DNA from: Urinicoccus timonensis | GTDB taxonomy: Bacteria; Bacillota; Clostridia; Tissierellales; Peptoniphilaceae | Length of the DNA stretch: 47,153 nt | Assembly: GCF_900232945.1 (NCBI RefSeq) | Contig: NZ_OCTU01000003.1 | Coordinates: 1-47,153, forward strand | Direction: 5' to 3' | Shown: piece after piece, positions 7,870 to 16,590 of the stretch | Numbering within the stretch: position 1 is the stretch's first letter | Layout of the letters: the number at the start of each line of letters is the position of its first letter | Translations under genes and position numbers: made by a program | Notes under the pieces: generated by a model | Told to the model about the DNA's origin: nothing | Seen by the model: the letters and a program-made list of their open reading frames with translations, nothing else | The model's database searches: none

Positions 7870-9129
7870 ATGTCAGATGAAAATATGAAGGACCAGGAAA
7901 GAACAAAAGAAGCTTTTTGTTCTTTTTGTGGTAAAAGCAATAAAGAAGTTGACCAATTATTTGCCGGAGACGGGGTCAATATTTGTAATGAATGTGTAGA
8001 AGTTTGCCAAGAACTCATGGACAACCACCTGGAGGACTTGGACCAAGAAGAGGGAGTGACTTCTTTTTCTGAAGTCCAAGACCTTCCAACCCCCAAGGCC
8101 ATTAAGAAGATCTTAGACGAATATGTCATCCAACAAGAAAGGGCTAAAAAATCTCTAGCTGTAGCCGTTTACAATCATTTTAAACGGATGACAGCAGAGG
8201 TAGGGGATGTGGAATTGCAAAAGAGTAACATCCTCATGATTGGGCCCACAGGATCTGGTAAGACCTTACTGGCCCAAACTCTGGCCAAGATTTTAGATGT
8301 TCCCTTTGCTATTGCTGATGCAACCAGTTTGACAGAAGCCGGCTATGTAGGGGAAGATGTTGAAAATATTGTCCTAAAGCTAATCCAAGCGGCAGACTAT
8401 GATATTGAAAAGGCTGAACATGGGATTATCTATATTGATGAAATTGATAAGATTGCCCGGAAGTCTGAAAATGTGTCCATTACCCGAGATGTCAGTGGGG
8501 AAGGGGTCCAACAGGCCCTCTTAAAGATTATAGAGGGAACTGTGGCCAATGTACCGCCTCAAGGTGGTCGTAAGCACCCCAACCAAGAATTTATTGAGGT
8601 GGACACCACCAATATCTTGTTTATCCTGGGAGGGTCTTTTGACTCTCTTGAAAAGATCATTGAGTCCAGGATGGGTAAAAGTGGCATTGGTTTTGGATCG
8701 GATATTAAAAAGTCTGACAAGAACCTGGGCGAACTTTTAGCCAAGGTTCAAACAGAAGACCTGGTTAAATATGGCTTAATTCCTGAATTTATAGGCCGGC
8801 TTCCTGTGGTAGTGACCCTGGAAGAATTAGACGAAAAGGCCCTAATGGACATCTTGGTAAAACCCAAGAATGCCCTGGTTAAGCAATATCAAAAGCTCAT
8901 TGAAATGGACGATGTGGACTTGGAATTTTCCCAAGACGCCCTAGAGGAAATTGCCCGTTTGGCCATTCAAAAGAAATCAGGAGCCCGGGGACTTCGGGGA
9001 ATTATTGAAGAATCCATGATGGACTTGATGTACGAGCTTCCCTCGGAAGAAGACGTGGAAAAAGTCATTATCACCAAGGAAAGTATCTTAGGACAAGACA
9101 AGCCTAAAAAAATATATAAAGAAAAATAA
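7870..9129 (+). CDS. clpX: ClpX ATPase, substrate-unfolding partner of ClpP
   Basis: The 419-residue AAA+ unfoldase delivers substrates to ClpP. The N-terminal zinc-binding domain has [11 protein letters not shown]...ICNECVEVC. Walker A is GPTGSGKT and Walker B is IYIDEIDKI. The pore motif GYVGED and the sensor region [11 protein letters not shown] are present, as is the IGF-type ClpP-contact loop (SGIGFGSDI). The start ATG lies 9 nt after the clpP stop. Sequence and length are normal throughout. Confidence 0.96.
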   Translation: MSDENMKDQERTKEAFCSFCGKSNKEVDQLFAGDGVNICNECVEVCQELMDNHLEDLDQEEGVTSFSEVQDLPTPKAIKKILDEYVIQQERAKKSLAVAVYNHFKRMTAEVGDVELQKSNILMIGPTGSGKTLLAQTLAKILDVPFAIADATSLTEAGYVGEDVENIVLKLIQAADYDIEKAEHGIIYIDEIDKIARKSENVSITRDVSGEGVQQALLKIIEGTVANVPPQGGRKHPNQEFIEVDTTNILFILGGSFDSLEKIIESRMGKSGIGFGSDIKKSDKNLGELLAKVQTEDLVKYGLIPEFIGRLPVVVTLEELDEKALMDILVKPKNALVKQYQKLIEMDDVDLEFSQDALEEIARLAIQKKSGARGLRGIIEESMMDLMYELPSEEDVEKVIITKESILGQDKPKKIYKEK

Positions 9130-9144
9130 GATTTAGGAGAGTGT

Positions 9145-11493
9145 ATGGAAAAAGAAAAGTTAGGGGCAGACCTGGACCAGGAAATGGAAAGGCTGCCAAT
9201 CATCGCCCTAAGAGGGCAGGTTATTTTTCCAAAAACAATATCTAATTTTGATGCAGGGCGACCCATGAGCATCAAGGCAGTGGAAGAAGCCCAAAAGAAA
9301 GATGGTAAAGTTTTTCTCCTAGCCCAAAGACAAATTGATATAGAGCACCCCAACCAGGAAGACCTATATGAAATAGGGACCCTTGCCCGAATTAAGCAGG
9401 TAATCAAGCTGCCGGGAGGGCTTTTAAGGGTCCTGGTAGAGGGTGAGGAAAGAGGCCAATTAATGGAATTAGAAGAATCGAATCCCTTAAGTGGCCTTAT
9501 TAAAACTTTACCGGTAAAGGGGATTTCAGACCCCTTGAAAAAAGAAGCCTATCAAAGGTTAATTGAAGAAGACCTAAACCAATATATAACTTTAAGTCCA
9601 AGACTCCTTGCAGGGATTTTGGACCCCTCTCTGATTTTGGGGAACCTGGATGATTTCGTCGAGATGGCAGCCAGCTACCTGGACTTGTCCACAGAGGACA
9701 ATATGACCCTCTTGGTGGAACAGGACCTGGAAAAGAAGTTACAGGCCTTTCATAAAATTCTGGTTAAGGAAATTCAATTGGCCAAGATCCAACAATCCAT
9801 TGACTACCAAGTCAAGGAAAATATGGACAAGGTCCAAAGAGAATACTTTTTAAACGAGCAAATTAAGGTTATCCGGAAGGAACTCAATGGGGACGAAGAT
9901 GGAGGAGACCTGGTTGATGAATATAGGACCAGGCTCAAGGAAAAGGACCTGCCCCAAGAAGTAAGGGACAAGGGCCTTAAGGAATTGAAAAAGCTCCAAC
10001 AAATTAACCCAGCTTCTCCGGAATATACAGTACTTTTAAATTACCTGGATTGGATTTTAGACCTGCCCTGGCAGGAAACAAGCCAAGACAATACAGACTT
10101 GACCCTGGCCCGGGAAATTTTAAACCAGGACCACTATGGCCTAAAGGACGTCAAGGAAAGAATTTTAGAATTTATCGCCTTGCAACTGGCTAATCCTTCA
10201 GCCAAGGGGCCCATCCTATGTCTGGTGGGACCACCTGGAGTGGGTAAGACCAGTATTGCATCAAGTATTGCCAGGGCCCTAAATAAAGAATACGTTCGGA
10301 TGAGCCTAGGAGGCGTTCGGGATGAAGCCGCCATTCGGGGCCATCGCAGAACCTATGTAGGGGCCCTGCCGGGGCAAATCATCAGCTTGCTTAAAAAGGC
10401 TGGGACGGATAATCCTGTATTCTTATTGGATGAAATTGACAAGCTTTCTTCCAGCTACCAAGGAGACCCGGCTAGTGCCTTGCTGGAAGTTTTGGATCCG
10501 GAGCAAAACAATAGTTTTAGTGACCACTATCTAGAACTTCCCTTTGACCTATCCAAGGTATTTTTCATTACGACAGCCAATAGTGTGTCAACCATTCCGG
10601 GTCCCCTGAAAGACCGGATGGAGATCTTACACTTATCGGGTTATACTCCCTATGAGAAAAAAGAAATTGCCAAGAGATACCTGGTTCCCAAGCTCTTAAA
10701 GAATGCAGGCTTGGAGGAAAAATCCTTTAAGATAACCGACGCAGTGATTGACTCCTTAATTGAATTTTATACCAGGGAGGCAGGAGTCCGGGCCTTGGAA
10801 AAGGAACTGGCAAAGATTATTCGCCGGGGTCTTTTAAAGATGAATGAAGAGGGGCTGGAAAAAATTTCTGTAAGCCAGAGGAACTTAAGTGACTTTGCTG
10901 GACAAAAGAAGTTTCTTAAGAACCCACTCTCTCAAAAGAATGAAGTGGGCTTGGTTACAGGTCTTGCTTGGACCCCAGTAGGGGGAGTGACCCTGGATGT
11001 GGAAGTAACCATTAGTCAGGGCAAGGGCAAGGTTCTCTTAACCGGAAAGCTGGGGGATGTCATGAAGGAATCAGCCATGACGGCCTTGACCTATCTCATG
11101 ACCAGCTTGGACCAAGACCTTAAGGACTTCCGCTACAGCCATGATTTTCACATCCACGTACCAGAAGGGGCCGTTCCCAAGGATGGACCTTCTGCAGGAG
11201 TGACTATTACTACGGCTCTATACTCGGCGATTTTAAACAAGCCCGTCTACCGGGATATTGCCATGACAGGAGAAGTGACCCTAAGAGGGCAAGTCCTGGC
11301 CATTGGTGGCTTAAAGGAAAAACTTCTGGCCGCCCAAAGGGCAGGCATTAAGAGGGTCTTTATCCCCAAGGAAAATGAAAAAGACCTCTTAGAATTTGAT
11401 GAAGAAGTCACCAAGCCTCTAGAAATTATTGGGGTTAAGAATGTTCGAGAAATTTTGGACCTAGCTGTGGAGGACGCCCATGAAAATAAATGA
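9145..11493 (+). CDS. lon: ATP-dependent protease La (Lon)
   Basis: A cytoplasmic AAA+ serine protease of 782 residues. The N-terminal substrate-binding domain (LPIIALRGQVIFPKTI) is followed by an AAA+ module with Walker A GPPGVGKT (362-369) and Walker B VFLLDEIDKL. The protease domain has catalytic Ser683 in PKDGPSAGVTI and the dyad Lys in GGLKEKLLAA. TTAGGAGAG precedes the ATG. The 3' end overlaps engB by 14 bp, which suggests translational coupling. Confidence 0.96.
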   Translation: MEKEKLGADLDQEMERLPIIALRGQVIFPKTISNFDAGRPMSIKAVEEAQKKDGKVFLLAQRQIDIEHPNQEDLYEIGTLARIKQVIKLPGGLLRVLVEGEERGQLMELEESNPLSGLIKTLPVKGISDPLKKEAYQRLIEEDLNQYITLSPRLLAGILDPSLILGNLDDFVEMAASYLDLSTEDNMTLLVEQDLEKKLQAFHKILVKEIQLAKIQQSIDYQVKENMDKVQREYFLNEQIKVIRKELNGDEDGGDLVDEYRTRLKEKDLPQEVRDKGLKELKKLQQINPASPEYTVLLNYLDWILDLPWQETSQDNTDLTLAREILNQDHYGLKDVKERILEFIALQLANPSAKGPILCLVGPPGVGKTSIASSIARALNKEYVRMSLGGVRDEAAIRGHRRTYVGALPGQIISLLKKAGTDNPVFLLDEIDKLSSSYQGDPASALLEVLDPEQNNSFSDHYLELPFDLSKVFFITTANSVSTIPGPLKDRMEILHLSGYTPYEKKEIAKRYLVPKLLKNAGLEEKSFKITDAVIDSLIEFYTREAGVRALEKELAKIIRRGLLKMNEEGLEKISVSQRNLSDFAGQKKFLKNPLSQKNEVGLVTGLAWTPVGGVTLDVEVTISQGKGKVLLTGKLGDVMKESAMTALTYLMTSLDQDLKDFRYSHDFHIHVPEGAVPKDGPSAGVTITTALYSAILNKPVYRDIAMTGEVTLRGQVLAIGGLKEKLLAAQRAGIKRVFIPKENEKDLLEFDEEVTKPLEIIGVKNVREILDLAVEDAHENK

Positions 11494-12079
11494 TGCAAGC
11501 CTAGAGCAAATGGCTGTAGGTCCTAAACAGTATCCCAAAACCGACCTGAAAGAAATTGCCTTTGCAGGTCGGAGCAATGTTGGTAAGTCCAGTTTTATCA
11601 ATGCCTTGACCCAGAGGAAGAAGCTGGCCTATACTTCTTCAAAACCCGGCAAGACCAGGACCATTAACTTTTATCGGATTGACAATTGTTTCCGCCTGGT
11701 AGACCTGCCGGGCTATGGATATGCCAAGGTATCCAAGGCCATGCGAGATGATTGGGCCCAGATGATTGAAGGCTACCTGGCCAACCGGTCCAATATCATT
11801 GAAATTATTCTTTTGGTGGATTCTAGGATTGAACCTACCAGCCAAGACCGGGAGATGTACCAATGGATCGTAGATAATGGTTTTTCTGGCATTGTCATTG
11901 CCACCAAGGCCGACAAGTTGTCCAAAAACCAATTAAACCGACAATTGAAAAAAATCCACACCAGCTTAGGATGTCCGGAAGAACAGGAAATCTTGCCCTT
12001 TAGTACAGAGGACCAGGACCTGATCCAAGAAACAGGGGAGATTTTAGAAGACCTTTTGGCCTTTTATGGTGTCATCTAG
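11480..12079 (+). CDS. engB: EngB/YsxC ribosome-biogenesis GTPase
   Basis: The GTPase has 199 residues and is needed for 50S subunit assembly in Bacillus subtilis. G1 is GRSNVGKSSF, G3 is DLPGYGYAKV, G4 is ATKADK, and the switch-region KPGKTRTINFY is present. The ATG has GGAGG a few bases upstream inside the end of lon. Lon and ysxC are neighbours in many Firmicutes. It is the last gene of the tig-clpPX-lon run and ends at a bidirectional terminator. Confidence 0.95.
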   Translation: MKINDASLEQMAVGPKQYPKTDLKEIAFAGRSNVGKSSFINALTQRKKLAYTSSKPGKTRTINFYRIDNCFRLVDLPGYGYAKVSKAMRDDWAQMIEGYLANRSNIIEIILLVDSRIEPTSQDREMYQWIVDNGFSGIVIATKADKLSKNQLNRQLKKIHTSLGCPEEQEILPFSTEDQDLIQETGEILEDLLAFYGVI

Positions 12080-12111
12080 ACCCAGCTTGTGGAAAAATAG
12101 AACCAATAAAA

Positions 12112-12143
12112 AAAGCAGCCAGACTTATAAGCCTGACTGCTTT
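12112..12143. terminator. Bidirectional terminator between engB and rubredoxin
   Basis: AAAGCAG...CTGCTTT with an inner CAG/CTG pairing forms the stem. An A run lies on the left and a T run (ATTTTTTT) on the right. It sits between two convergent genes and can serve both. Confidence 0.7.
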
Positions 12144-12150
12144 AATTTTT

Positions 12151-12312
12151 TTATTCAACTGGTTCGAATTCGTCTTTGGAAGCTCCACATAGTGGGCATT
12201 CCCAATCTTCTGGAAGATTTTCGAATGCAGTACCTGGTTTAACACCGTTGTCTTCGTCACCTACTTGTGGGTCATAAATATAACCGCATGCTTGACATTC
12301 ATATTTTTGCAT
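12151..12312 (-). CDS. Rubredoxin
   Basis: A 53-residue electron carrier with one iron held by four cysteines. The two metal-binding knuckles are visible as [11 protein letters not shown] and [13 protein letters not shown], joined by the conserved [15 protein letters not shown]. Reading the minus strand, AAAGGAGA lies 8 nt before the chosen ATG. An ATG two codons earlier would leave only 2 nt. Rubredoxins pass electrons to oxygen- and peroxide-reducing enzymes in anaerobes. No partner gene is adjacent. It has its own promoter and appears monocistronic. Confidence 0.95.
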   Translation of the reverse strand: MQKYECQACGYIYDPQVGDEDNGVKPGTAFENLPEDWECPLCGASKDEFEPVE

Positions 12313-12359
12313 GTTCATTTCTCCTTTCATCTGATGAAATACTTTCTATTGATATATTT

Positions 12360-12388
12360 ATCATACCTAAAAGACAGGACTTTGTAAA
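12360..12388 (-). promoter_or_regulatory. Rubredoxin promoter
   Basis: On the minus strand, TTTACA (complement of 12383-12388) and TATGAT (complement of 12360-12365) are 17 bp apart and end 48 bp before the rubredoxin start. The rest of the 200-bp gap toward the next gene is AT-rich and shows no other clear element. Confidence 0.6.
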
Positions 12389-12519
12389 TAGCTTATTAAA
12401 AAATAGCAGATAATTTATTGAAATTAAGAGGAAAAGTTTAATTCTTGCTTTATTGGGTAGAATATAAAGGAAATTAGTTCTATATGTTCTAATAATACGA
12501 TTGAATAGGGGTGAGGGGG

Positions 12520-12900
12520 ATGAACTATATTTTCGCAGGTTCAGTCCCAAGTGACATCCATTGTGCCAAAGAGTTTGTAAACTTAGCAACTCGGTCACTT
12601 CATAGTTTAATTTATGATGAAGAGGTGTCTTTCGATATTAAATTAATCATACAAGAGCTGTTGATGAATGGTGTTGTTCACGGAAATGGACTCAACAGAG
12701 ATAAGTATGTCTCCTTGGGGATTGATTATTCCAGTCATTGCCTTAGGATCCAGGTTCAAGATGAGGGACCTGGCATTGATGTGGAAGAAGACTGTGGGAC
12801 AAATATGAAGTGTAATGGACGGGGCCTACAAATTGTCCGGGCCTTAAGTGATGGTGTCCAATTAAATGGAAATGAAATTATTGTTATAAAAACAATTTAA
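12520..12900 (+). CDS. RsbW/SpoIIAB-like HATPase (anti-sigma-type serine kinase fold)
   Basis: The 126-residue protein has the GHKL ATPase fold of anti-sigma factor kinases: N-box QELLMNGVVHGN, G1 DEGPGID, and a G2-like GRGLQIVRALSD. Family members bind a sigma factor and phosphorylate an anti-anti-sigma protein. No STAS-domain antagonist or sigma factor gene lies nearby, so the partner is unknown and other HATPase roles are possible. A GTG three codons upstream is open in frame, but the ATG is better spaced from AGGGGTG (12507-12513). A terminator follows. Confidence 0.75.
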   Translation: MNYIFAGSVPSDIHCAKEFVNLATRSLHSLIYDEEVSFDIKLIIQELLMNGVVHGNGLNRDKYVSLGIDYSSHCLRIQVQDEGPGIDVEEDCGTNMKCNGRGLQIVRALSDGVQLNGNEIIVIKTI

Positions 12901-12907
12901 AAAATGT

Positions 12908-12951
12908 GGGCCAAATCTTTTTAACTTATCTAGGGGAGGTTTGGCTTTTTC
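12908..12951 (+). terminator. Terminator after the HATPase gene
   Basis: GCCAAA (12910-12915) and TTTGGC (12940-12945) pair and are followed by TTTTTC. The loop is long, so strength is uncertain. It lies between convergent genes. Confidence 0.5.
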
Positions 12952-12963
12952 TTGTAAAAGGCC

Positions 12964-14013
12964 TTAAGCAGGTCTTTCTCTTTCTTCCAAGGCCCTCAAG
13001 GCCTTTAAGGAAAGGAGGACAGCTCCCAAAGTCAAGAGGATGTGCCCCAGTCCACTGGTTACGGCTAGACAGGTCTTTACAAGAGGGGCTGGATCATAGG
13101 GGTCTACAAGCCCATGGAGGAAGAAGGAGGAAAAACTCAGGTAAATGCCAAAATTAAAAATTCTTACAAGCTTTCCCAAAGAGCCCTTGTCTAGACCCTT
13201 ATCTCTAAGTAAGAGGTAAAAAATTGACAGGACTAAAAAGCCCAAAACAATCAGGTGGGTATGGAGTCGGGCAAAATAGAGACTAAGAGGATAAATCTTT
13301 CCCAACTCCCGATAGAGGGCTCCGGCGAAAATTCCCAAGAATAAATAGGCAACAGCAAAGTCCACCATGTCCTTTTCCACAAAGTCTTTTTTGATGTTTC
13401 TATAGAGCTTAATGACCACTAGGACATACATAATGGTTTTTGGCATCATGAGCATGCCAATAAGGGGGTAGGTATTTTTAAAAAGAACAACGGGAATGTA
13501 GAATAAGAAGCTAAAGAAAACATAAATGGCCAGGTGGCTAAAGGAAGACCGGTCCCTTTCTTTCCAAAGTAGGATAAAGTCTACCAGGCCCATAAGGACA
13601 AAGGGAATGTTTGAAATAAGGTCCATGGTCTGGGATTGTTTAAAAGATAAGAAGACGGTTACCACCCGGACTAAAAAGCATCCGTAAACCAGGATATTTA
13701 GAGACCGCCAATCTTTTTTTGTATGGTCCCCCTCTTTACGAATATAGATGTAGAGGAGGAGGTAAAAAACAGACATAGTCAGGGCTGAAATCCGGGTTCC
13801 AAAGAAAAGGGCTCCTTGGTTTAGGTCAAAGCCGTCTAGCATAGCATGGGAAATAATTCTTGGAATTAAGTGAAAGGAGTCTCCCAGGCCTAAAAGTAGG
13901 GTCATAGACCCCAAAAGTGGGCTGGACTTGTCCTTGATTAAGAGCATCCGGATGCCTATAAAGAGGACAAAACTAAGATAAAGGCTATCAAAAAACAATT
14001 CAAATGCTTGCAT
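12964..14013 (-). CDS. Polytopic membrane protein with C-terminal DUF2871-like domain
   Basis: This 349-residue protein has about ten hydrophobic segments. The C-terminal third (about 215-340, with GIFAGALYRE...FARLHTHLIVLGFLVLSIFYLL) matches the DUF2871 pattern, in which conserved His residues (HTH) sit in a helix. The N-terminal part has its own helices with LGLGDSFHLIPRI. The function of either part is unknown. The gene overlaps the upstream tetR by 14 bp, so the regulator probably controls it through autoregulation of a two-gene operon. An efflux or sensor role would be inference only. Confidence 0.65.
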   Translation of the reverse strand: MQAFELFFDSLYLSFVLFIGIRMLLIKDKSSPLLGSMTLLLGLGDSFHLIPRIISHAMLDGFDLNQGALFFGTRISALTMSVFYLLLYIYIRKEGDHTKKDWRSLNILVYGCFLVRVVTVFLSFKQSQTMDLISNIPFVLMGLVDFILLWKERDRSSFSHLAIYVFFSFLFYIPVVLFKNTYPLIGMLMMPKTIMYVLVVIKLYRNIKKDFVEKDMVDFAVAYLFLGIFAGALYRELGKIYPLSLYFARLHTHLIVLGFLVLSIFYLLLRDKGLDKGSLGKLVRIFNFGIYLSFSSFFLHGLVDPYDPAPLVKTCLAVTSGLGHILLTLGAVLLSLKALRALEERERPA

Positions 14014-14557
14014 GAGAAAGACCTCCTAGTAACCATAAAATATATAAGTTGCAAGTGCTGGTAAATCGATTTTTATCATAATTTTCTGTAATACTTTCTT
14101 TGATCAGTTGATGGAAAACGGCCATGAGAAAGAGCATCCTCTGGTAGTCTTCTTCTTTTAAAGATTTTTTTAAAGAAGCCTTGCCATGGGAGATAAAGCT
14201 GCCTTCGAAAAGAAAAAACTTGGCCCGGTAGAGATTTTTTAAATTTTGCTCATAAAGTTGGTCCACCAGGTAGTCCCTGTAGGCATAGAGGGTTTCCTCC
14301 AAGTTCTGGTTATTTTTTTGAAGAAGCTGGATAAATTCATGGTGGATTTGGCCACTTGCTTTTTGTAAAACAGTAAAATAACAGTCTGCCAAGTCTTCAA
14401 AATATTGGTAAAAAGACCCTCGGGCAATACCGAGTTTTTTGACGATGGCAGAAACGTTGATATCTTCTAAGTCTGATTCTTCAAAAAACTCCTTTAAAAG
14501 GACATAAATTTGCCCTTGTTTTTCCTGGTCTAGGTGGTGAAAAGTAGATTTTGCCAT
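14000..14557 (-). CDS. TetR/AcrR-family transcriptional regulator
   Basis: The 185-residue regulator has a standard N-terminal helix-turn-helix (DINVSAIVKKLGIARGSFYQYFEDLADCYF, about residues 33-63) and a helical ligand-binding part of low similarity. It leads a two-gene operon with the overlapping membrane protein. A palindrome 16 bp upstream of its start is a likely operator, consistent with self-repression. The ligand cannot be inferred. Confidence 0.9.
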   Translation of the reverse strand: MAKSTFHHLDQEKQGQIYVLLKEFFEESDLEDINVSAIVKKLGIARGSFYQYFEDLADCYFTVLQKASGQIHHEFIQLLQKNNQNLEETLYAYRDYLVDQLYEQNLKNLYRAKFFLFEGSFISHGKASLKKSLKEEDYQRMLFLMAVFHQLIKESITENYDKNRFTSTCNLYILWLLGGLSHASI

Positions 14558-14573
14558 AAAAGCCTCCTAAAAG

Positions 14574-14586
14574 TGACACTGTGTCA
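14574..14586. promoter_or_regulatory. Candidate TetR operator
   Basis: TGACACTGTGTCA is a perfect 13-bp palindrome centred at 14580, just upstream of the tetR start. Its size and symmetry fit TetR-family operators. Binding by the adjacent regulator is inference from position. Confidence 0.65.
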
Positions 14587-14645
14587 TTACCCTTTAAGAG
14601 TAATACTTTTTAGGTCTTTTGTCAATTGAGAAAAAATTAAAAAAA

Positions 14646-14677
14646 ATGGATAAAAGGCAAGAAAAGCCCTTATCCAT
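14646..14677 (-). terminator. Orphan leftward intrinsic terminator in the tetR-typA gap
   Basis: ATGGATAA...GGC and GCC...TTATCCAT form a stem of about 11 bp. On the minus strand it is followed directly by a long T run (complement of AATTAAAAAA at the left). No minus-strand gene precedes it within the gap. It may end antisense transcription out of typA. Confidence 0.5.
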
Positions 14678-14709
14678 GGGCCCCACACCTTTTTCTTTTG
14701 GGCAAGTTC

Positions 14710-14718
14710 TGCTATAAT
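14710..14718 (+). promoter_or_regulatory. Extended -10 promoter of typA
   Basis: TGCTATAAT matches the extended -10 consensus TGNTATAAT exactly and lies 31 bp before the typA start. The -35 region is only T-rich. Confidence 0.6.
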
Positions 14719-14749
14719 GGGTGAAGATATAAAAGAAAAGAGGAGTTCG

Positions 14750-16567
14750 ATGACGAAAAATATACGAAATATAGCAATCGTAGCCCATGTTGACCATGGG
14801 AAAACAACCTTGGTAGATCAACTACTAAAACAATCAGGAGTCTTTCACCAACACCAACAAGTGCGTGAAAGAGTCATGGATAGCGGGGATATTGAACAAG
14901 AAAGAGGGATTACCATTCTTTCTAAAAATACAGCTGTCCACTACAAGGATACGAAGATTAATATTATAGATACACCTGGCCATGCCGATTTCGGTGGAGA
15001 AGTGGAACGGGTTTTAAAAATGGTGAGTGGGGTTGTTCTCTTGGTGGATGCCTATGAAGGCCCCATGCCCCAAACAAAGTTTGTCTTAAAGCAGGCTTTT
15101 GATTTAAAACTACCTGTTTTGGTCTGCATGAACAAGATTGACCGCCCCGAGGCTAGACCCAGTGAAGTAGAAGCGGAAATTTTGGACCTATTTATTGAAC
15201 TAGGGGCAGATGACCATGCCTTGGATTTCCCCTTCATCTATGCATCGGCTAAAAATGGCTATGCAAGTTTGGATCCCCAAGACCGGGAAGGAAGTATGGA
15301 GCCCTTGTTTGAGGCCATCTTAAAATATATTCCTGGACCGGAAGACAAGGATGACGAGCCCTTAGCCCTTTTGATTTCCACCATTGACTACAATGACTAT
15401 GTGGGACGAATTGGGATTGGTTGCATCAGCCAAGGGACCATCCATGCAAATGACCAGGCCTTGATTGTCAACCACCAAGATCCGGACAAAAAGGAAAAGG
15501 TGAAGATTGCAGGGATTTTTGAATTTGAAGGTTTGGAAAGAGTCCCGGCGGAAGTAGGGACAAGTGGAAACATTGTGGCTATTGCGGGAATTGAAGACAT
15601 CTCCATAGGGGATACCATTACAGATCTTGAAAACCCCCAAGCCATTGCCTTTAATAAAATTTCTGAACCAACCATCAGCATGACCTTCCGGGTCAACGAT
15701 TCTCCTTTTGCTGGCCAAGAAGGAAAGTTTGTCACATCTAGACAACTTCGGTCCAGGCTCTTTAAGGAACTGCAAACCGATGTCAGCTTGCGGGTAGAAG
15801 ATGGAGATAGCACAGACTCCTTTAAGGTTTCTGGCCGGGGAGAACTCCACCTGTCTGTCCTAATTGAAAACATGCGCAGGGAGGGCTATGAATTTTCCGT
15901 ATCCAAGCCCCAGGTCCTCTTTAAGGAAGTTGATGGAACTCGTTTTGAACCCATTGAGCTTGTAACCATTGATGTGGGACAAGAGTTTGTAGGAAGTGTC
16001 ATTGAAAAGCTTGGCCGCCGAAAGGGAGAAATGATTTCCATGTCAGAACCCTCCGGAGGATATGCTCGTTTGACCTTTGAAATACCTGCCCGGGGTCTTA
16101 TTGGTTACCGGCAAGAATTTATGACCGATACCAAGGGCAGTGGGATTTTAAACTCTGTCTTTAAGGACTATGAAAAATATAAGGGAGACATTCCAACCCG
16201 GAAAACTGGGTCCATTATTTCTTACGATACCGGGGTTTCCAGTGCCTATGGCTTAAACAATGCCCAAGAACGGGGTAGCTTATTCATCGGACCTGGTAAG
16301 GAAGTCTACGAAGGAATGGTTGTGGGGGAAAGTCCCAAGGGAATTGACCTGGAAGTCAGTGTTACCAAAACCAAAAAGCAAACTAATGTCCGGGCTTCTG
16401 GTAGTGATGATGCCTTGAAGCTATCTCCACCAGTCCTTATGTCCTTGGAACAAGCCATTGAATTTATTGAAGATGATGAAATGATTGAAGTGACACCTAC
16501 GGACTTTAGAATCCGAAAAATGATTTTAGATACAGGTAGACGCTACAAGGCATCAAAAAGAAAATAA
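14750..16567 (+). CDS. typA: TypA/BipA ribosome-associated translational GTPase
   Basis: A 605-residue GTPase that binds ribosomes and helps assembly and stress adaptation. G1 is AHVDHGKTT, the switch region has ERGITILSKNT, G3 is DTPGHADF and G4 is NKID. EF-G-like domains III and V and the BipA-specific C-terminal domain (RGLIGYRQEFMTDTKGSG, then FRIRKMILDTGRR) follow. An upstream in-frame ATG at 14717 lies within the -10 box. The ATG at 14750 has AGGAG 4 nt upstream and is chosen. Confidence 0.95.
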   Translation: MTKNIRNIAIVAHVDHGKTTLVDQLLKQSGVFHQHQQVRERVMDSGDIEQERGITILSKNTAVHYKDTKINIIDTPGHADFGGEVERVLKMVSGVVLLVDAYEGPMPQTKFVLKQAFDLKLPVLVCMNKIDRPEARPSEVEAEILDLFIELGADDHALDFPFIYASAKNGYASLDPQDREGSMEPLFEAILKYIPGPEDKDDEPLALLISTIDYNDYVGRIGIGCISQGTIHANDQALIVNHQDPDKKEKVKIAGIFEFEGLERVPAEVGTSGNIVAIAGIEDISIGDTITDLENPQAIAFNKISEPTISMTFRVNDSPFAGQEGKFVTSRQLRSRLFKELQTDVSLRVEDGDSTDSFKVSGRGELHLSVLIENMRREGYEFSVSKPQVLFKEVDGTRFEPIELVTIDVGQEFVGSVIEKLGRRKGEMISMSEPSGGYARLTFEIPARGLIGYRQEFMTDTKGSGILNSVFKDYEKYKGDIPTRKTGSIISYDTGVSSAYGLNNAQERGSLFIGPGKEVYEGMVVGESPKGIDLEVSVTKTKKQTNVRASGSDDALKLSPPVLMSLEQAIEFIEDDEMIEVTPTDFRIRKMILDTGRRYKASKRK

Positions 16568-16590
16568 AATTAAGATAGGTAGGTGGCAAT

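Noticed and set aside
12906..13157. 83-aa plus-strand frame after the HATPase gene
   Set aside because: It is antisense to the well-supported DUF2871-like protein and includes the terminator.
14594..14821. 75-aa minus-strand frame across the typA promoter and start
   Set aside because: It covers the typA promoter and the orphan hairpin, has no ribosome site and no recognisable protein character.
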